Source: Pseudolysobacter antarcticus
GTDB taxonomy: Bacteria; Pseudomonadota; Gammaproteobacteria; Xanthomonadales; Rhodanobacteraceae
Direction of reading: 5' to 3'
DNA: 64,000 bases
Assembly: GCF_004168365.1 (NCBI RefSeq)
Contig: NZ_CP035704.1
Location: 3,224,001-3,288,000 of the forward strand
The notes beneath the pieces are model-generated. The model ran no database searches. It was not told the origin of the DNA and saw only the letters and a program-made list of their open reading frames with translations. Shown here piece after piece: positions 49,010-58,025 of the stretch (its first letter is position 1; the number at the start of each line of letters is the position of its first letter). A program made the position numbers and the translations under genes.

Positions 49010-49619
49010 GGTTTACCTCTTCGATGAATTTTCGCATCTTCTGACTATCCTTGATCCCCGGTGCGGCTTCTATGCCACTGGACACATCCACGCCATACGG
49101 CTGCACCTGGCGGATCGCGTCGGCAATGTTATCCGGCGTCAATCCGCCGGCAAGCAACAACGGTCGCGTGATATCTCGCGGCACGCGCGTCCAGTCGAAC
49201 GTCTCGCCGCTGCCACCGGCTGCACCGACCGCATGGCTGTCGAGAAGAAATCCGCCAGCACCCGGATATTTCGCCGCAAACGCTGCAACATTTTGCGCCG
49301 CACCCATCGCTATCGCCTTGAGGTAAGGGCTGGCGAAACTATCACAATAGCCGGCGTCTTCGTTGCCGTGGAATTGCAGATAATCCGGACCAAATTTTTT
49401 CAAAACCTCGGCAACCCATACCGCATCATCATCCATGAAAAGTGCAACGCATGCCACGAACGGTGGCAACGCGGCACGAATCACACAGGCATTTTCCAAC
49501 GCGATGTAACGCTTGCTCTCTCGCGTGAACACGAAACCTAAGGCATCAACTCCAAGCGCGGCAGCTTCCAGCGCATCGTTCATGCGCGTGATGCCACAAA
49601 ATTTTACGCGCGTGCGCAT
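48996..49619 (-). CDS. trpF: Phosphoribosylanthranilate isomerase
   Basis: This enzyme of tryptophan synthesis is an alpha/beta barrel. From ATG 49619 it is 207 residues with [16 protein letters not shown] (catalytic Cys), [12 protein letters not shown], and [17 protein letters not shown] and [12 protein letters not shown] (catalytic Asp, phosphate loop). That ATG overlaps the truA stop (ATGA). A second in-frame ATG four codons upstream (49631) is an alternative. trpF stops just inside trpB. Confidence 0.94.
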   Translation of the reverse strand: MRTRVKFCGITRMNDALEAAALGVDALGFVFTRESKRYIALENACVIRAALPPFVACVALFMDDDAVWVAEVLKKFGPDYLQFHGNEDAGYCDSFASPYLKAIAMGAAQNVAAFAAKYPGAGGFLLDSHAVGAAGGSGETFDWTRVPRDITRPLLLAGGLTPDNIADAIRQVQPYGVDVSSGIEAAPGIKDSQKMRKFIEEVNRVSA

Positions 49620-50389
49620 CAAGGCAAGCATAAGGCCAACGCCAAACCGGATTCCGCCGGATACAACGGCTGCAGGAAGGTCAAACCTGCGGCGGCGGCG
49701 GTGGGTCCGGCCAAAGCGCGATCACGACCGGCCAGTAGTTGTGCAAGCCAATCAGTGGGCTGCTCGCCACGACCAATCGGCAAAAGACTGCCGACGATGT
49801 TACGCACCATGTGATGCAAAAATGCGTTCGCCTGAATCTCGACGATCACATGCTCGTGCTCGCGCCGCACACTGATTTCATGCACGGTGCGCACCGGCGA
49901 TTTGGCTTGGCAAGCGACCGTGCGGAACGCGTTGAAATCATGTTCGCCGACGAGCGATTGCGCCGCGTCGTGCATCGCTTGCGCATCCAGCGCCTGGCGC
50001 TCCCACGCGACGTAACGCGCGTCCAGCGCGGGCCGCACGCGGCGATTCAAAATCACATAACGATAGCGCCGCGCCCGCGCACCGAAGCGCGCATGAAAAT
50101 CCTCGCTCACGGTTTGAGCCCATAACACGCATACGCTGTCGGGCAGGCGAGAACTCACACCCAGCATCCAGCCACGCGGCGCACGTTCGGCCTTAGTATC
50201 GAAATGCACGACCTGGCACCGCGCATGCACGCCGGCGTCGGTGCGCCCGGCACAGACGACTTCGATCGGCGCATCGGCGACAAAACTCAGCGCGCGCTCG
50301 AGCGTCGCTTGCACGCTCGGGCCATGCTGCTGGCGCTGCCAACCGAGGAAGTCGGTGCCGTCGTATTCGACACCCAACGCGATACGCAA
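49619..50389 (-). CDS. truA: tRNA pseudouridine(38-40) synthase
   Basis: This enzyme makes pseudouridine in the tRNA anticodon arm. It is 256 residues with [20 protein letters not shown] (catalytic Asp) and the N-terminal [16 protein letters not shown]. The start is TTG at 50389, supported by GGAGAG 6 bases upstream and the position of the YDG motif; the nearby ATG (50405) is in another frame. It lies between fimV and trpF. Confidence 0.95.
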   Translation of the reverse strand: MRIALGVEYDGTDFLGWQRQQHGPSVQATLERALSFVADAPIEVVCAGRTDAGVHARCQVVHFDTKAERAPRGWMLGVSSRLPDSVCVLWAQTVSEDFHARFGARARRYRYVILNRRVRPALDARYVAWERQALDAQAMHDAAQSLVGEHDFNAFRTVACQAKSPVRTVHEISVRREHEHVIVEIQANAFLHHMVRNIVGSLLPIGRGEQPTDWLAQLLAGRDRALAGPTAAAAGLTFLQPLYPAESGLALALCLP

Positions 50390-50465
50390 GAAAACTCTCC
50401 GCCATTAAAACCAGACCCGAGATTGTAACGTTTCTGGCGTGACGAAGACGAAAATCGAACCGCGC

Positions 50466-50497
50466 AAAAAACGAAACCCGGACATGCCGGGCTTCGT
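50466..50497 (-). terminator. Rho-independent terminator of fimV
   Basis: A stem of 10 paired bases with one mismatch (50471-50481 with 50487-50497) encloses a short loop. On the minus strand it is followed by six T (50466-50471). It begins 21 bases after the fimV stop. Confidence 0.88.
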
Positions 50498-50517
50498 TGC
50501 AGCGCAGGCGAATCGCC

Positions 50518-53100
50518 TTATCTGACTTCTTCGAGCAGCTTGCGTGCTTCCTGTTTTTGCGTCTCGTTACCTTCGGCGATCACTTCTTCGATCATGCTGC
50601 GCGCGCCGTCGGGATCACCCATATCGAGGTAGGCGCGAGCCAGATCGAGCTTGGTAACGATGGCTTCTTCAAGCGCCAGCGGCTCGTGCAACGGAACCGC
50701 ATGGTCGTGTTCGGGTTCGTCCATATCGACAAGGTCATGACTGGTGGGAGTGACATCAAAATCATGGTGCAGCGGCAAGTCGAGTTCGTCGCTGTCCAGA
50801 TGATGCAAGTGCGGTTGTGTCACTGCGTCGTGCGCCACCGGAGCAGACCATGCCGCCGCTTTTTCCGGGGCGTAATCGTGGCTGTGATCCGGCATCGGCG
50901 CGATATCGTGGTCGAGCTCGGCATCGTCACGATCCGACGCGTAGTGCGCGTGGTATTCGGCGTCGGCGAACAACGGATGCGTCGGCGCAAGTTCCGCGCC
51001 CATCGCCTTCACCTGTTGCCATTCGAGCTGACTCGGATCAGTGATCTGCGCATGCATCGCCTGCGCTGCCGATTCAAACTTGGCGACGTCACGATGCGCG
51101 TAATACAGGCTCAGCAATTCGAGGTGACGATCAATGTCGTCAGGATGACGCGCGAGATCTTCGAGCAAGGCATGCTCTTCCTCGTCCTGCGCATGCGGCA
51201 TATCCAGATCATCGCTCAATCCGGTTTCGCGAACCGGGCGGATCGGCGTGGCCGGCTTGCGCGAACGCAATAACGCGAACAGTCCGATGATCAGCAACAG
51301 CGCACCCGCACCCGACAGGATCAAGGTGTTTTTGTACCAAGGCTCATCGGCTACGACGGGCGTGGTTACTGCAGGTTTGGCGGCAACCGGTGCAGGCTTG
51401 GCGGGCGGCACGACCGCAATCGGCGCGGGCGGGGTGACGTGCGGCGCTTCGCTGCTGGCACTTGGCGTTGTTGTAGCCGGAGTTACATCCGCGAGCGGCG
51501 GCGAACTCGGTGCTGGCGGCGGCGTGGTGACCGGCGGCGTGGCAGGCGTCGGCGTGATCGCCGTTACTGGCGGCACCGCCGCTACCGTTGCCGGAGGCGT
51601 TGTATCGGATTTGCTTGCCGGTGACGGAGTAACCGCAGCATTCGCGGCCGCAGCCTTGGCTTTTTCAGCGTCGGTCAGAACCGGCGCCATCGCAGGCGGC
51701 GGTACAACAACAGGCGCCACTGCAGTGATCGGTTTGCTATCGACCGCGGGCTTGGCATCAGCGGGCTTGGCATCAGCGGGCTTGGCATCGGTAGGTTTGA
51801 CATCAGCAACAACCGGCGCACTTGGCGCGGGTTTCACGGCAGCCGTCGCAGCGGCCTTGGTCGCTGCGTCCTGCGTATCCTTGAGCTTGCGCTGCAGTTC
51901 CGCAATTTCCGAATCTTTCAGGCTGATCAGGCGATCGTTCTTGCTTTTGATGTCTTCGAGATCTTTCAAGCGCGATTTCAGCTCGGCAGCTTCGTGCTCA
52001 CGCGCGACCAGACTTTCCTGTGCGCGCGCCAACTCGGCGACACTGCCGTTGCTGGCAACAGTCTTGCCGTGACCGGCAGCACCGGGCTGATCAGCCTTGC
52101 CTTGATCATCCTTGCCCGCACGTGGCGGCACCAGCGCAAGGCGCTCGCTCACGCCTTTCTTGCCGCCAGCATCGGCCTTGGCCGGCGCTTTGTCGGTTTT
52201 GCTCGAAACATCGGTTTGACCACCGGCGACCATCGTCGGCTGGGCGCCCGACGCCCAGTCGTGCGCCTGGCTGTTCACTTGTGCCGCGGCTTCACGCAGC
52301 GATCCGATCGCCTGAATTTCATCAGCCGACGGAATGCGCAAGACCGCGCCGGTTTTCAGCGCATTGATATTGGGTTTGAAGAACGCCTGCGGATTGGCCT
52401 TGTACAAAGCCAGCATGAGGCGATTGAGATCGGTGGAACTGTCGCCGCGCACGGCCTGCGCCACTTGGCTCAGGGCGGAACCGCTGGTGACCGGACCAAA
52501 CTCCTTGCCGGTGATCGGCGCACTTGCCGGTGCAGCAGCAGGTGCTTTGGCTGCGGCTACCGGAGCGGCCGGAGCTGGCGCGGATGCCGGCTGGCGCACT
52601 TTCGCCGGCGCCGTGTCGCCCGGCACGATTGCCGGCGTCTTGGCTACGACTGGCGCGGGCGCTGGTTTGCTAACAGCCGCGATCGAGGACTTGGCTGCCG
52701 GTGCAGTCACTGGCGGATCAAGCAGCACGGTGTACTCGCGCAGCAGCTTGCCCTTGGCCCAGTTGGCCTGTATCAGGAAATCCAGATACGGCTCGCGCAC
52801 GTTTTCGGTGCTGGTGACCTGGATCACCGTACCGCCCTGCGGTTGGGTCACGACAGCGAATTGCAGCGCCGCGCCGACTCTGCCGCGAGACAAGCCTACG
52901 CGTGCAAAATCCTCGTCGTTCGCCAGCGATACGGCCAACTCGGCGGCTTCGCCAGGCGAGCTGACGGTGACCGGAATTTCGGCGATCAGCGGTTGATTCA
53001 GACCGGACTTGACCTGGATGGCACCCAGGCCCAGCGCCCAGACATTGGTTCCACCCAACGCCAGCGCGATGGCGAGCGACAGCTTGATTGGTGCATTCAT
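50518..53100 (-). CDS. fimV: FimV/HubP-family polar landmark protein
   Basis: This is an inner-membrane protein linked to type IV pili, polarity and peptidoglycan. It is 860 residues. The signal peptide (MNAPIKLSLAIALALGG) is followed by an N-terminal FimV domain (ALGLGAIQVKSGLNQPLIAE) and a LysM-like segment near 205-265. There are long Ala/Pro-rich linkers, a short coiled coil (VAREHEAAELKSRLKDLE), a transmembrane helix near 600, and the C-terminal FimV TPR domain (TKLDLARAYLDMGDPDGAR). The AK-P-D repeats at 51748-51807 are in the linker. GGGGAGAG precedes the ATG. Confidence 0.93.
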   Translation of the reverse strand: MNAPIKLSLAIALALGGTNVWALGLGAIQVKSGLNQPLIAEIPVTVSSPGEAAELAVSLANDEDFARVGLSRGRVGAALQFAVVTQPQGGTVIQVTSTENVREPYLDFLIQANWAKGKLLREYTVLLDPPVTAPAAKSSIAAVSKPAPAPVVAKTPAIVPGDTAPAKVRQPASAPAPAAPVAAAKAPAAAPASAPITGKEFGPVTSGSALSQVAQAVRGDSSTDLNRLMLALYKANPQAFFKPNINALKTGAVLRIPSADEIQAIGSLREAAAQVNSQAHDWASGAQPTMVAGGQTDVSSKTDKAPAKADAGGKKGVSERLALVPPRAGKDDQGKADQPGAAGHGKTVASNGSVAELARAQESLVAREHEAAELKSRLKDLEDIKSKNDRLISLKDSEIAELQRKLKDTQDAATKAAATAAVKPAPSAPVVADVKPTDAKPADAKPADAKPAVDSKPITAVAPVVVPPPAMAPVLTDAEKAKAAAANAAVTPSPASKSDTTPPATVAAVPPVTAITPTPATPPVTTPPPAPSSPPLADVTPATTTPSASSEAPHVTPPAPIAVVPPAKPAPVAAKPAVTTPVVADEPWYKNTLILSGAGALLLIIGLFALLRSRKPATPIRPVRETGLSDDLDMPHAQDEEEHALLEDLARHPDDIDRHLELLSLYYAHRDVAKFESAAQAMHAQITDPSQLEWQQVKAMGAELAPTHPLFADAEYHAHYASDRDDAELDHDIAPMPDHSHDYAPEKAAAWSAPVAHDAVTQPHLHHLDSDELDLPLHHDFDVTPTSHDLVDMDEPEHDHAVPLHEPLALEEAIVTKLDLARAYLDMGDPDGARSMIEEVIAEGNETQKQEARKLLEEVR
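51748..51807 (-). repeat. Four tandem 15-bp units in fimV
   Basis: Copies at 51748-51762, 51763-51777, 51778-51792 and 51793-51807 encode five-residue units of type KPADA or KPTDA. The first two are identical; the third and fourth have drifted. The period is a multiple of three, so unit gain or loss keeps the frame. Confidence 0.85.
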
Positions 53101-53194
53101 TCCGTACTCTCCCCAAAAACCCGTATCCGAAACCGGACGTCACCCTACTACAAAAATACTCGAAAAAGTCTCACCACATGCACGTAACTATAGT

Positions 53195-54223
53195 TTACAA
53201 ATAGCTTTTAACCAATAGCTCGGCGATCTGAACCGCATTCAGCGCCGCTCCTTTGCGAATATTGTCCGACACAATCCACAGATTGAGACCGTGAACGTGC
53301 GAGATATCCTCGCGAATGCGGCCGACAAAAACCGGGTCCTGCCCAGCCGCATGTGACACCGGCGTCGGATAGCCGCCTGCCTTGCGCTCGTCCACCACCA
53401 CCACGCCCGACGTCGTTTCCAATAATGCGCGCGCCTGTTCGGCGCTGATCTTGTCGCGCGTTTCGATATGCACAGCTTCGGCATGGCCGTAGAACACCGG
53501 CACGCGCACTGCGGTCGGATTCACCTGGATCGTTTCGTCCTCGAAAATCTTGCGCGTCTCCCAGACCATTTTCATTTCTTCCTTGGTGTAGCCGTTGTCC
53601 TGGAAATCGTCGATGTGCGGAATGACATTGAACGCGATCTGCGCGCTGAACTTGGCCGGTGGAAATTCCTGGCCGTTGAGCATCGCCGCCGTCTGCTTGG
53701 CGAGTTCGTCCAGCCCGGAGCGTCCGGCGCCGGAGACCGATTGATAGGTCGCCACATTGATGCGCGTGATGCCGACCGCATGATGGATCGGCGCAAGTGC
53801 TACGAGCATCTGCATCGTTGAGCAATTCGGATTAGCGATGATGCCGTGTTTTTTGTACTGCGCGATCGCGTGCGGATTGACCTCGCTGATCACGAGTGGA
53901 ATATCGTCTTGGTAGCGAAACTCCGAGGTGTTGTCGATCACCACCGCGCCCGCCGCTGCGGCACGCGGCGCGTGCTTGCGACTGACCGAACCGCCGGCCG
54001 AGAAGAACGCGATATCGACACCGCTGAAATCGTAGTTATCGAGATTCTGCACGGTGATGCTGCGCGCGCCGAACTCGATGGTGCTGCCCGCCGAACGTTC
54101 GCTGGCGAGCGCAACCAATTCGCTGATCGGGAACGCGCGCTCGTGCAGAATGCTCAACACGGTTTCGCCCACTGCGCCGGTGGCGCCGACCATTGCAATT
54201 TTATAGCTCGCCTTCTTGCTCAT
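53195..54223 (-). CDS. asd: Aspartate-semialdehyde dehydrogenase
   Basis: This enzyme reduces beta-aspartyl phosphate for lysine, threonine, methionine and diaminopimelate. It is 342 residues. The NADP loop [13 protein letters not shown] is followed by Cys134 ([13 protein letters not shown]), the acyl-enzyme nucleophile, and by [13 protein letters not shown]. It is upstream of fimV by 94 bases, a common pairing. Confidence 0.97.
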   Translation of the reverse strand: MSKKASYKIAMVGATGAVGETVLSILHERAFPISELVALASERSAGSTIEFGARSITVQNLDNYDFSGVDIAFFSAGGSVSRKHAPRAAAAGAVVIDNTSEFRYQDDIPLVISEVNPHAIAQYKKHGIIANPNCSTMQMLVALAPIHHAVGITRINVATYQSVSGAGRSGLDELAKQTAAMLNGQEFPPAKFSAQIAFNVIPHIDDFQDNGYTKEEMKMVWETRKIFEDETIQVNPTAVRVPVFYGHAEAVHIETRDKISAEQARALLETTSGVVVVDERKAGGYPTPVSHAAGQDPVFVGRIREDISHVHGLNLWIVSDNIRKGAALNAVQIAELLVKSYL

Positions 54224-54334
54224 TGCTGTTTCTGTTCCCGTGCTGATTGCGAATTTGCCATTGAAAAGTCAGTGTTGTGCGTGCCTGACCATGTTGATTT
54301 TTTGCGTGCTGCGAATGCCGCCTCAGCCGCGCTG

Positions 54335-55450
54335 TTACTCCGGTTTGGCGCCCGCGACGGACGCCGAAATCAGCGGCGACATCACACCGACATCGCCGCA
54401 TTGCGCGCGATGGCGCAACGCCTGATCCATCAGCACCAGCGCGACCATCGCCTCGGCGATTGGCGTGGCGCGAATGCCGACGCACGGATCGTGGCGGCCG
54501 GTGGTGATGACTTCGGTCGCCTCGCCCGCGAGGTTCACGCCGCGACCCGGCAAACGCAGACTCGATGTCGGTTTCAGCGCGATGCTCACGCAAACATCCT
54601 GACCACTGGAAATGCCGCCGAGAATGCCGCCGGCATGGTTCGACAGAAAACCTTGCGGCGTCATTTCATCGCGATGCTGGCTGCCGTGCTGCGCGACAGA
54701 TTCGAAACCCGCGCCGATCTCCACACCCTTGACCGCGTTGATGCTCATCAAGGCTGCGGCGAGTTCGGCATCGAGTTTGCCGTAAATCGGCTCGCCCCAA
54801 CCCGGCGGCACATTGTTCGCCACGACGTTGACGCGTGCGCCGATCGAATCGCCGGATTTGCGCAGCGCATCCATGTAACTTTCCAGCGTTGCGACCATCG
54901 CCGCATCAGGCCAGAAAAACGCATTGTCCTCGACCACCGACCAGTCGAAAGCCGCCGGGGTGTGCGGGCCGATTTGCGCGAGATAACCGCGCACCGAAAT
55001 GCCGAAATGTTCATGCAGCCATTTTTTTGCAATGACGCCGGCGGCCACGCGCATCGTGGTCTCGCGCGCGCTCGAACGTCCACCACCGCGATGATCGCGA
55101 ATCCCGTATTTGTGCCAGTAAGTGTAATCGGCATGCGCCGGTCGAAACGTCTCGGCGATATTGCCGTAGTCCTTCGAGCGCGCGTCAGTGTTGCGGATCA
55201 GCAGCGCCAGCGCGGTGCCGGTGGTCTTGCCTTCGAATACGCCCGAGAGAATTTCCACCGCGTCTTCTTCATGCCGCTGCGAGGTATGCCGCGATTTGCC
55301 GGTGGCGCGACGATCGAGATCGTGGCGAAAGTCCTCTGCCGTGATCGCGATGCCTGGCGGGCAGCCGTCGATCACACAACCGATTGCCGGACCGTGGCTT
55401 TCGCCGAACGTGGTGACACAGAGAATTTTTCCGAACGTGTTATGCGACAC
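54335..55450 (-). CDS. aroC: Chorismate synthase
   Basis: This is the last shikimate-pathway enzyme; it needs reduced FMN. It is 371 residues with [37 protein letters not shown] and [18 protein letters not shown]. It lies between prmB and asd and is likely co-transcribed with prmB (60-base gap). Confidence 0.97.
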   Translation of the reverse strand: MSHNTFGKILCVTTFGESHGPAIGCVIDGCPPGIAITAEDFRHDLDRRATGKSRHTSQRHEEDAVEILSGVFEGKTTGTALALLIRNTDARSKDYGNIAETFRPAHADYTYWHKYGIRDHRGGGRSSARETTMRVAAGVIAKKWLHEHFGISVRGYLAQIGPHTPAAFDWSVVEDNAFFWPDAAMVATLESYMDALRKSGDSIGARVNVVANNVPPGWGEPIYGKLDAELAAALMSINAVKGVEIGAGFESVAQHGSQHRDEMTPQGFLSNHAGGILGGISSGQDVCVSIALKPTSSLRLPGRGVNLAGEATEVITTGRHDPCVGIRATPIAEAMVALVLMDQALRHRAQCGDVGVMSPLISASVAGAKPE

Positions 55451-55510
55451 CGAGTTTCCTGTAGTGAATGCGACGTCCGTTTCGTTCAGCGAAACGGTTT
55501 TATAAATGCT

Positions 55511-56428
55511 TCAGCGCGCCGCGATGGCGGCCTCGATATCCTTGCGATGTTTGAGCAGATCGCGCTGCTCGATCACGAACACGCCCATCGGCCCGACCTT
55601 GAACTCGACCCAGACGAACGGCACGGTCGGCAACAACTCGACCAACGCATGCTCGCTATCGCCTACTTCGACCACCAGCACACCGTCATCGCTCAGATGC
55701 TGCGGTGCAGCTTGCAGAATTCGCAGCGCGAAATCCAGCCCGTCGTAGCCAGCCTTCAAACCTAGCGCGGGTTCATGACCATATTCTGGCGGCAAGTCGT
55801 CATATTCCTGCTCGGTGACATACGGCGGGTTGCTGACGATGAGTTCATAACGCAGATCGCCAATCGCGGCGAACAGATCCGAACGCAGCACGCGCACACG
55901 ACGCTGCAGGTTGTGCATTGCAGCGTTTTCGCGCGCGAGTTCGAGCGCGTCCTCGCTGATATCGACACAATCCACCTGCCAATCCGGGTTGTATTCAGCT
56001 ATCGCGATGCCGATGCAGCCTGAGCCCGTGCAAAGATCCATCGCACGGGTAACTTCACGACCTTCGAGCCATGGCTCGAAACCGCTTTCGATCAACTCGG
56101 CAATCGGCGAACGCGGCACCAGCACTCTTTCGTCGACCTTGAACGACATGCCGGCAAACCAAGCCTCACCCGTGAGATACGCGACCGGCTTGCGCTCGCT
56201 GATGCGACGTTCGATCAGTGCCAGCAATTGCTTGCGCTCGGCCTCGACCAATCGGCCCTGGCCGTACACTGGCGGCATATCGTGCGGCAGATGCAAGGTG
56301 TGCAATACAAGCTGGGTGGATTCATCCAGCGCGTTGTCGTAGTTGTGGCCGAAGGTCAGGCCCGCCGCCGCAAAGCGGCTGGCGCCGTAGCGGATAAAGT
56401 CGATGATGCTGGCAAGCTGGTCGGTCAC
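55511..56428 (-). CDS. prmB: 50S ribosomal protein L3 glutamine methyltransferase
   Basis: This HemK-family enzyme methylates L3 on a glutamine. It is 305 residues from GTG 56428 with GGAA nearby. The N-terminal YGASRFAAAGLTFGHNYDNA is typical of PrmB. The SAM loop MDLCTGSGCIGIAIA and the catalytic IVSNPPYVTEQEYDDLP are intact. The frame extends 34 codons upstream, but that part overlaps the divergent SCO promoter. Confidence 0.94.
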   Translation of the reverse strand: MTDQLASIIDFIRYGASRFAAAGLTFGHNYDNALDESTQLVLHTLHLPHDMPPVYGQGRLVEAERKQLLALIERRISERKPVAYLTGEAWFAGMSFKVDERVLVPRSPIAELIESGFEPWLEGREVTRAMDLCTGSGCIGIAIAEYNPDWQVDCVDISEDALELARENAAMHNLQRRVRVLRSDLFAAIGDLRYELIVSNPPYVTEQEYDDLPPEYGHEPALGLKAGYDGLDFALRILQAAPQHLSDDGVLVVEVGDSEHALVELLPTVPFVWVEFKVGPMGVFVIEQRDLLKHRKDIEAAIAAR

Positions 56429-56505
56429 GGTGTTTCCAAAGTCGGTCAAAGACGCCAAGTATAAGGAAACTCGGCGCAAAACGCCGGTCGATGGAGCGCA
56501 CCAGC

Positions 56506-56511
56506 TATAAT
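56506..56511 (+). promoter_or_regulatory. -10 element implying a leaderless or near-leaderless SCO transcript
   Basis: A perfect TATAAT ends 6 bases before the SCO ATG at 56518, so transcription would begin at or next to the start codon. No -35 at normal spacing is seen. The six intervening bases are CGGCGG, a poor ribosome-binding site. Confidence 0.4.
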
Positions 56512-56517
56512 CGGCGG

Positions 56518-57156
56518 ATGACTCAATCATCTACAACCCGCATCCCGTCCATCGCGTTGATCCTGATCGCGGCCTTTGCTTGCGGCCTCGGCCTGTTTGT
56601 CGCGCAACGTTATTTCAGCACGCCGAAACAACCGCCGCTGCAGGCGGCATTACTGTATCCGCAGGCGCGCGAAATTCCAGATTTCACTCTCACCCAAGCC
56701 AACGGCAAGCCGCTGACCAAAGCCGACTGGCGCGGTCATTGGACGCTGATTTTCTTCGGCTACACCAGCTGCCCGGATGTTTGCCCGACCACGCTGGCCG
56801 TGTTCAAGCAGGCTTGGGCCGAACTCGTCAAACTCGGACTGAACCAGCGCATCCAGATCGATTTCATTTCGGTCGATCCGCAGCGCGATACGCCCGAGCA
56901 ACTGAGCAAATACGTGGCGTTCTTCAGCGCGGATTTCATCGCCGCGACCGGTAGCGACGAACAACTCACGCTAGTCACGCGCGGCACCGGCCAGATGTTC
57001 ACGCGTGGGGTGGATGCGAAGGGCAATGTCGAGGTCGATCACAGCGCCTCGGTGGTGATCGTCAATCCGCAGGCGCAAGTAGCCGGTATGTTCCGCCCGC
57101 CGCTGTCGGCGCCGATTATCGTTGCCGACCTGCAAACCTTGCTCAAACCGGAATAA
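56518..57156 (+). CDS. SCO1/SenC copper chaperone
   Basis: This thioredoxin-like protein metallates the CuA site of cytochrome c oxidase in the periplasm. It is 212 residues with a signal anchor at ~10-28. The copper site is Cys85 and Cys89 (GYTSCPDVCPTT) plus His175 (EVDHSASVVIV). It follows prmB divergently and is 6 bases before psd. No oxidase genes are in the window. Confidence 0.94.
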   Translation: MTQSSTTRIPSIALILIAAFACGLGLFVAQRYFSTPKQPPLQAALLYPQAREIPDFTLTQANGKPLTKADWRGHWTLIFFGYTSCPDVCPTTLAVFKQAWAELVKLGLNQRIQIDFISVDPQRDTPEQLSKYVAFFSADFIAATGSDEQLTLVTRGTGQMFTRGVDAKGNVEVDHSASVVIVNPQAQVAGMFRPPLSAPIIVADLQTLLKPE

Positions 57157-57162
57157 ACGACG

Positions 57163-58008
57163 ATGAGTCCATCGGTTCTGCTGCAATACCTGCTGCCGCA
57201 TCGCGCCCTGTCGCGTCTCGTGTACTGGGCCACGCGCTGGCGCGCGCGCTGGTGGAAAAACATGCTGATCCGGAAAATCGTGAAAAGCTACGCCGTCGAC
57301 ATGAGCGAAGCCGCCGAACCGGATTGCACGGCTTACTCGAGTTTCAATGCGTTTTTCACGCGCGCACTGAAACCCGGGGCGCGGTCAATCGATACCGATG
57401 CGCGAGCGGTCGCGATGCCAGCCGACGGTTGCATCAGCCAGCTCGGACCGATTCACGAGGGCCGGATTTTTCAAGCCAAGGGTCAGGACTACAGCGCCAC
57501 CGAATTGCTCGCAGACGCCGAGCGCGCCGCGATTTATCGTGATGGCAGTTTCGCCACGATTTATCTTTCACCGCGCGATTACCACCGCATGCACATGCCG
57601 TTGAGCGGCACCCTGGTCGAAACCGTGCATGTGCCCGGACGATTGTTCAGCGTCGCCCCGTTCGCGGTCGAAGCGGTGCCGCGATTGTTCGCGCGCAACG
57701 AAAGACTGGTCTGCCATTTTGACAGCGAGCACGGCCCGTTCGCTGTCGTGCTGGTGGGTGCGATGCTCGTATCGAGCGTCGAAACCGTCTGGCGCGGACT
57801 CGAAATTCCGCCGTACAGCAACCGCATCGTGACGCGGAATTATCAGGGCCGCGGCATCCAGCTCGAACGCGATATCGAACTCGGCCGTTTTAATATGGGC
57901 TCCACCGTGATCGTGTTGTTTCCTGCGGCGAGCGTCACGCTTGAGCCAAGCCTGCAGGCTGCGCAGCCGGTGCGGTTAGGGCAGCGGCTGGGCATGCGTA
58001 ACTTGTAA
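57163..58008 (+). CDS. psd: Phosphatidylserine decarboxylase
   Basis: This pyruvoyl enzyme makes phosphatidylethanolamine at the inner membrane. It is 281 residues. Asp88 (PADGC) and His141/His144 (RDYHRMHMP) belong to the self-cleavage site, and Ser247 in MGST becomes the pyruvoyl group; the usual motif is LGST. It begins 6 bases after the SCO stop, so the two genes are probably one transcript. It converges with the lytic transglycosylase. Confidence 0.95.
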   Translation: MSPSVLLQYLLPHRALSRLVYWATRWRARWWKNMLIRKIVKSYAVDMSEAAEPDCTAYSSFNAFFTRALKPGARSIDTDARAVAMPADGCISQLGPIHEGRIFQAKGQDYSATELLADAERAAIYRDGSFATIYLSPRDYHRMHMPLSGTLVETVHVPGRLFSVAPFAVEAVPRLFARNERLVCHFDSEHGPFAVVLVGAMLVSSVETVWRGLEIPPYSNRIVTRNYQGRGIQLERDIELGRFNMGSTVIVLFPAASVTLEPSLQAAQPVRLGQRLGMRNL

Positions 58009-58025
58009 TTTCGACTATCCAGCTC

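Noticed and set aside
53846-55765. 639-codon plus-strand open frame
   Set aside because: It lies antisense to asd, aroC and prmB, which have clear family motifs. Its translation is Arg/His/Ala-rich without motifs, as expected of a GC-rich shadow frame.
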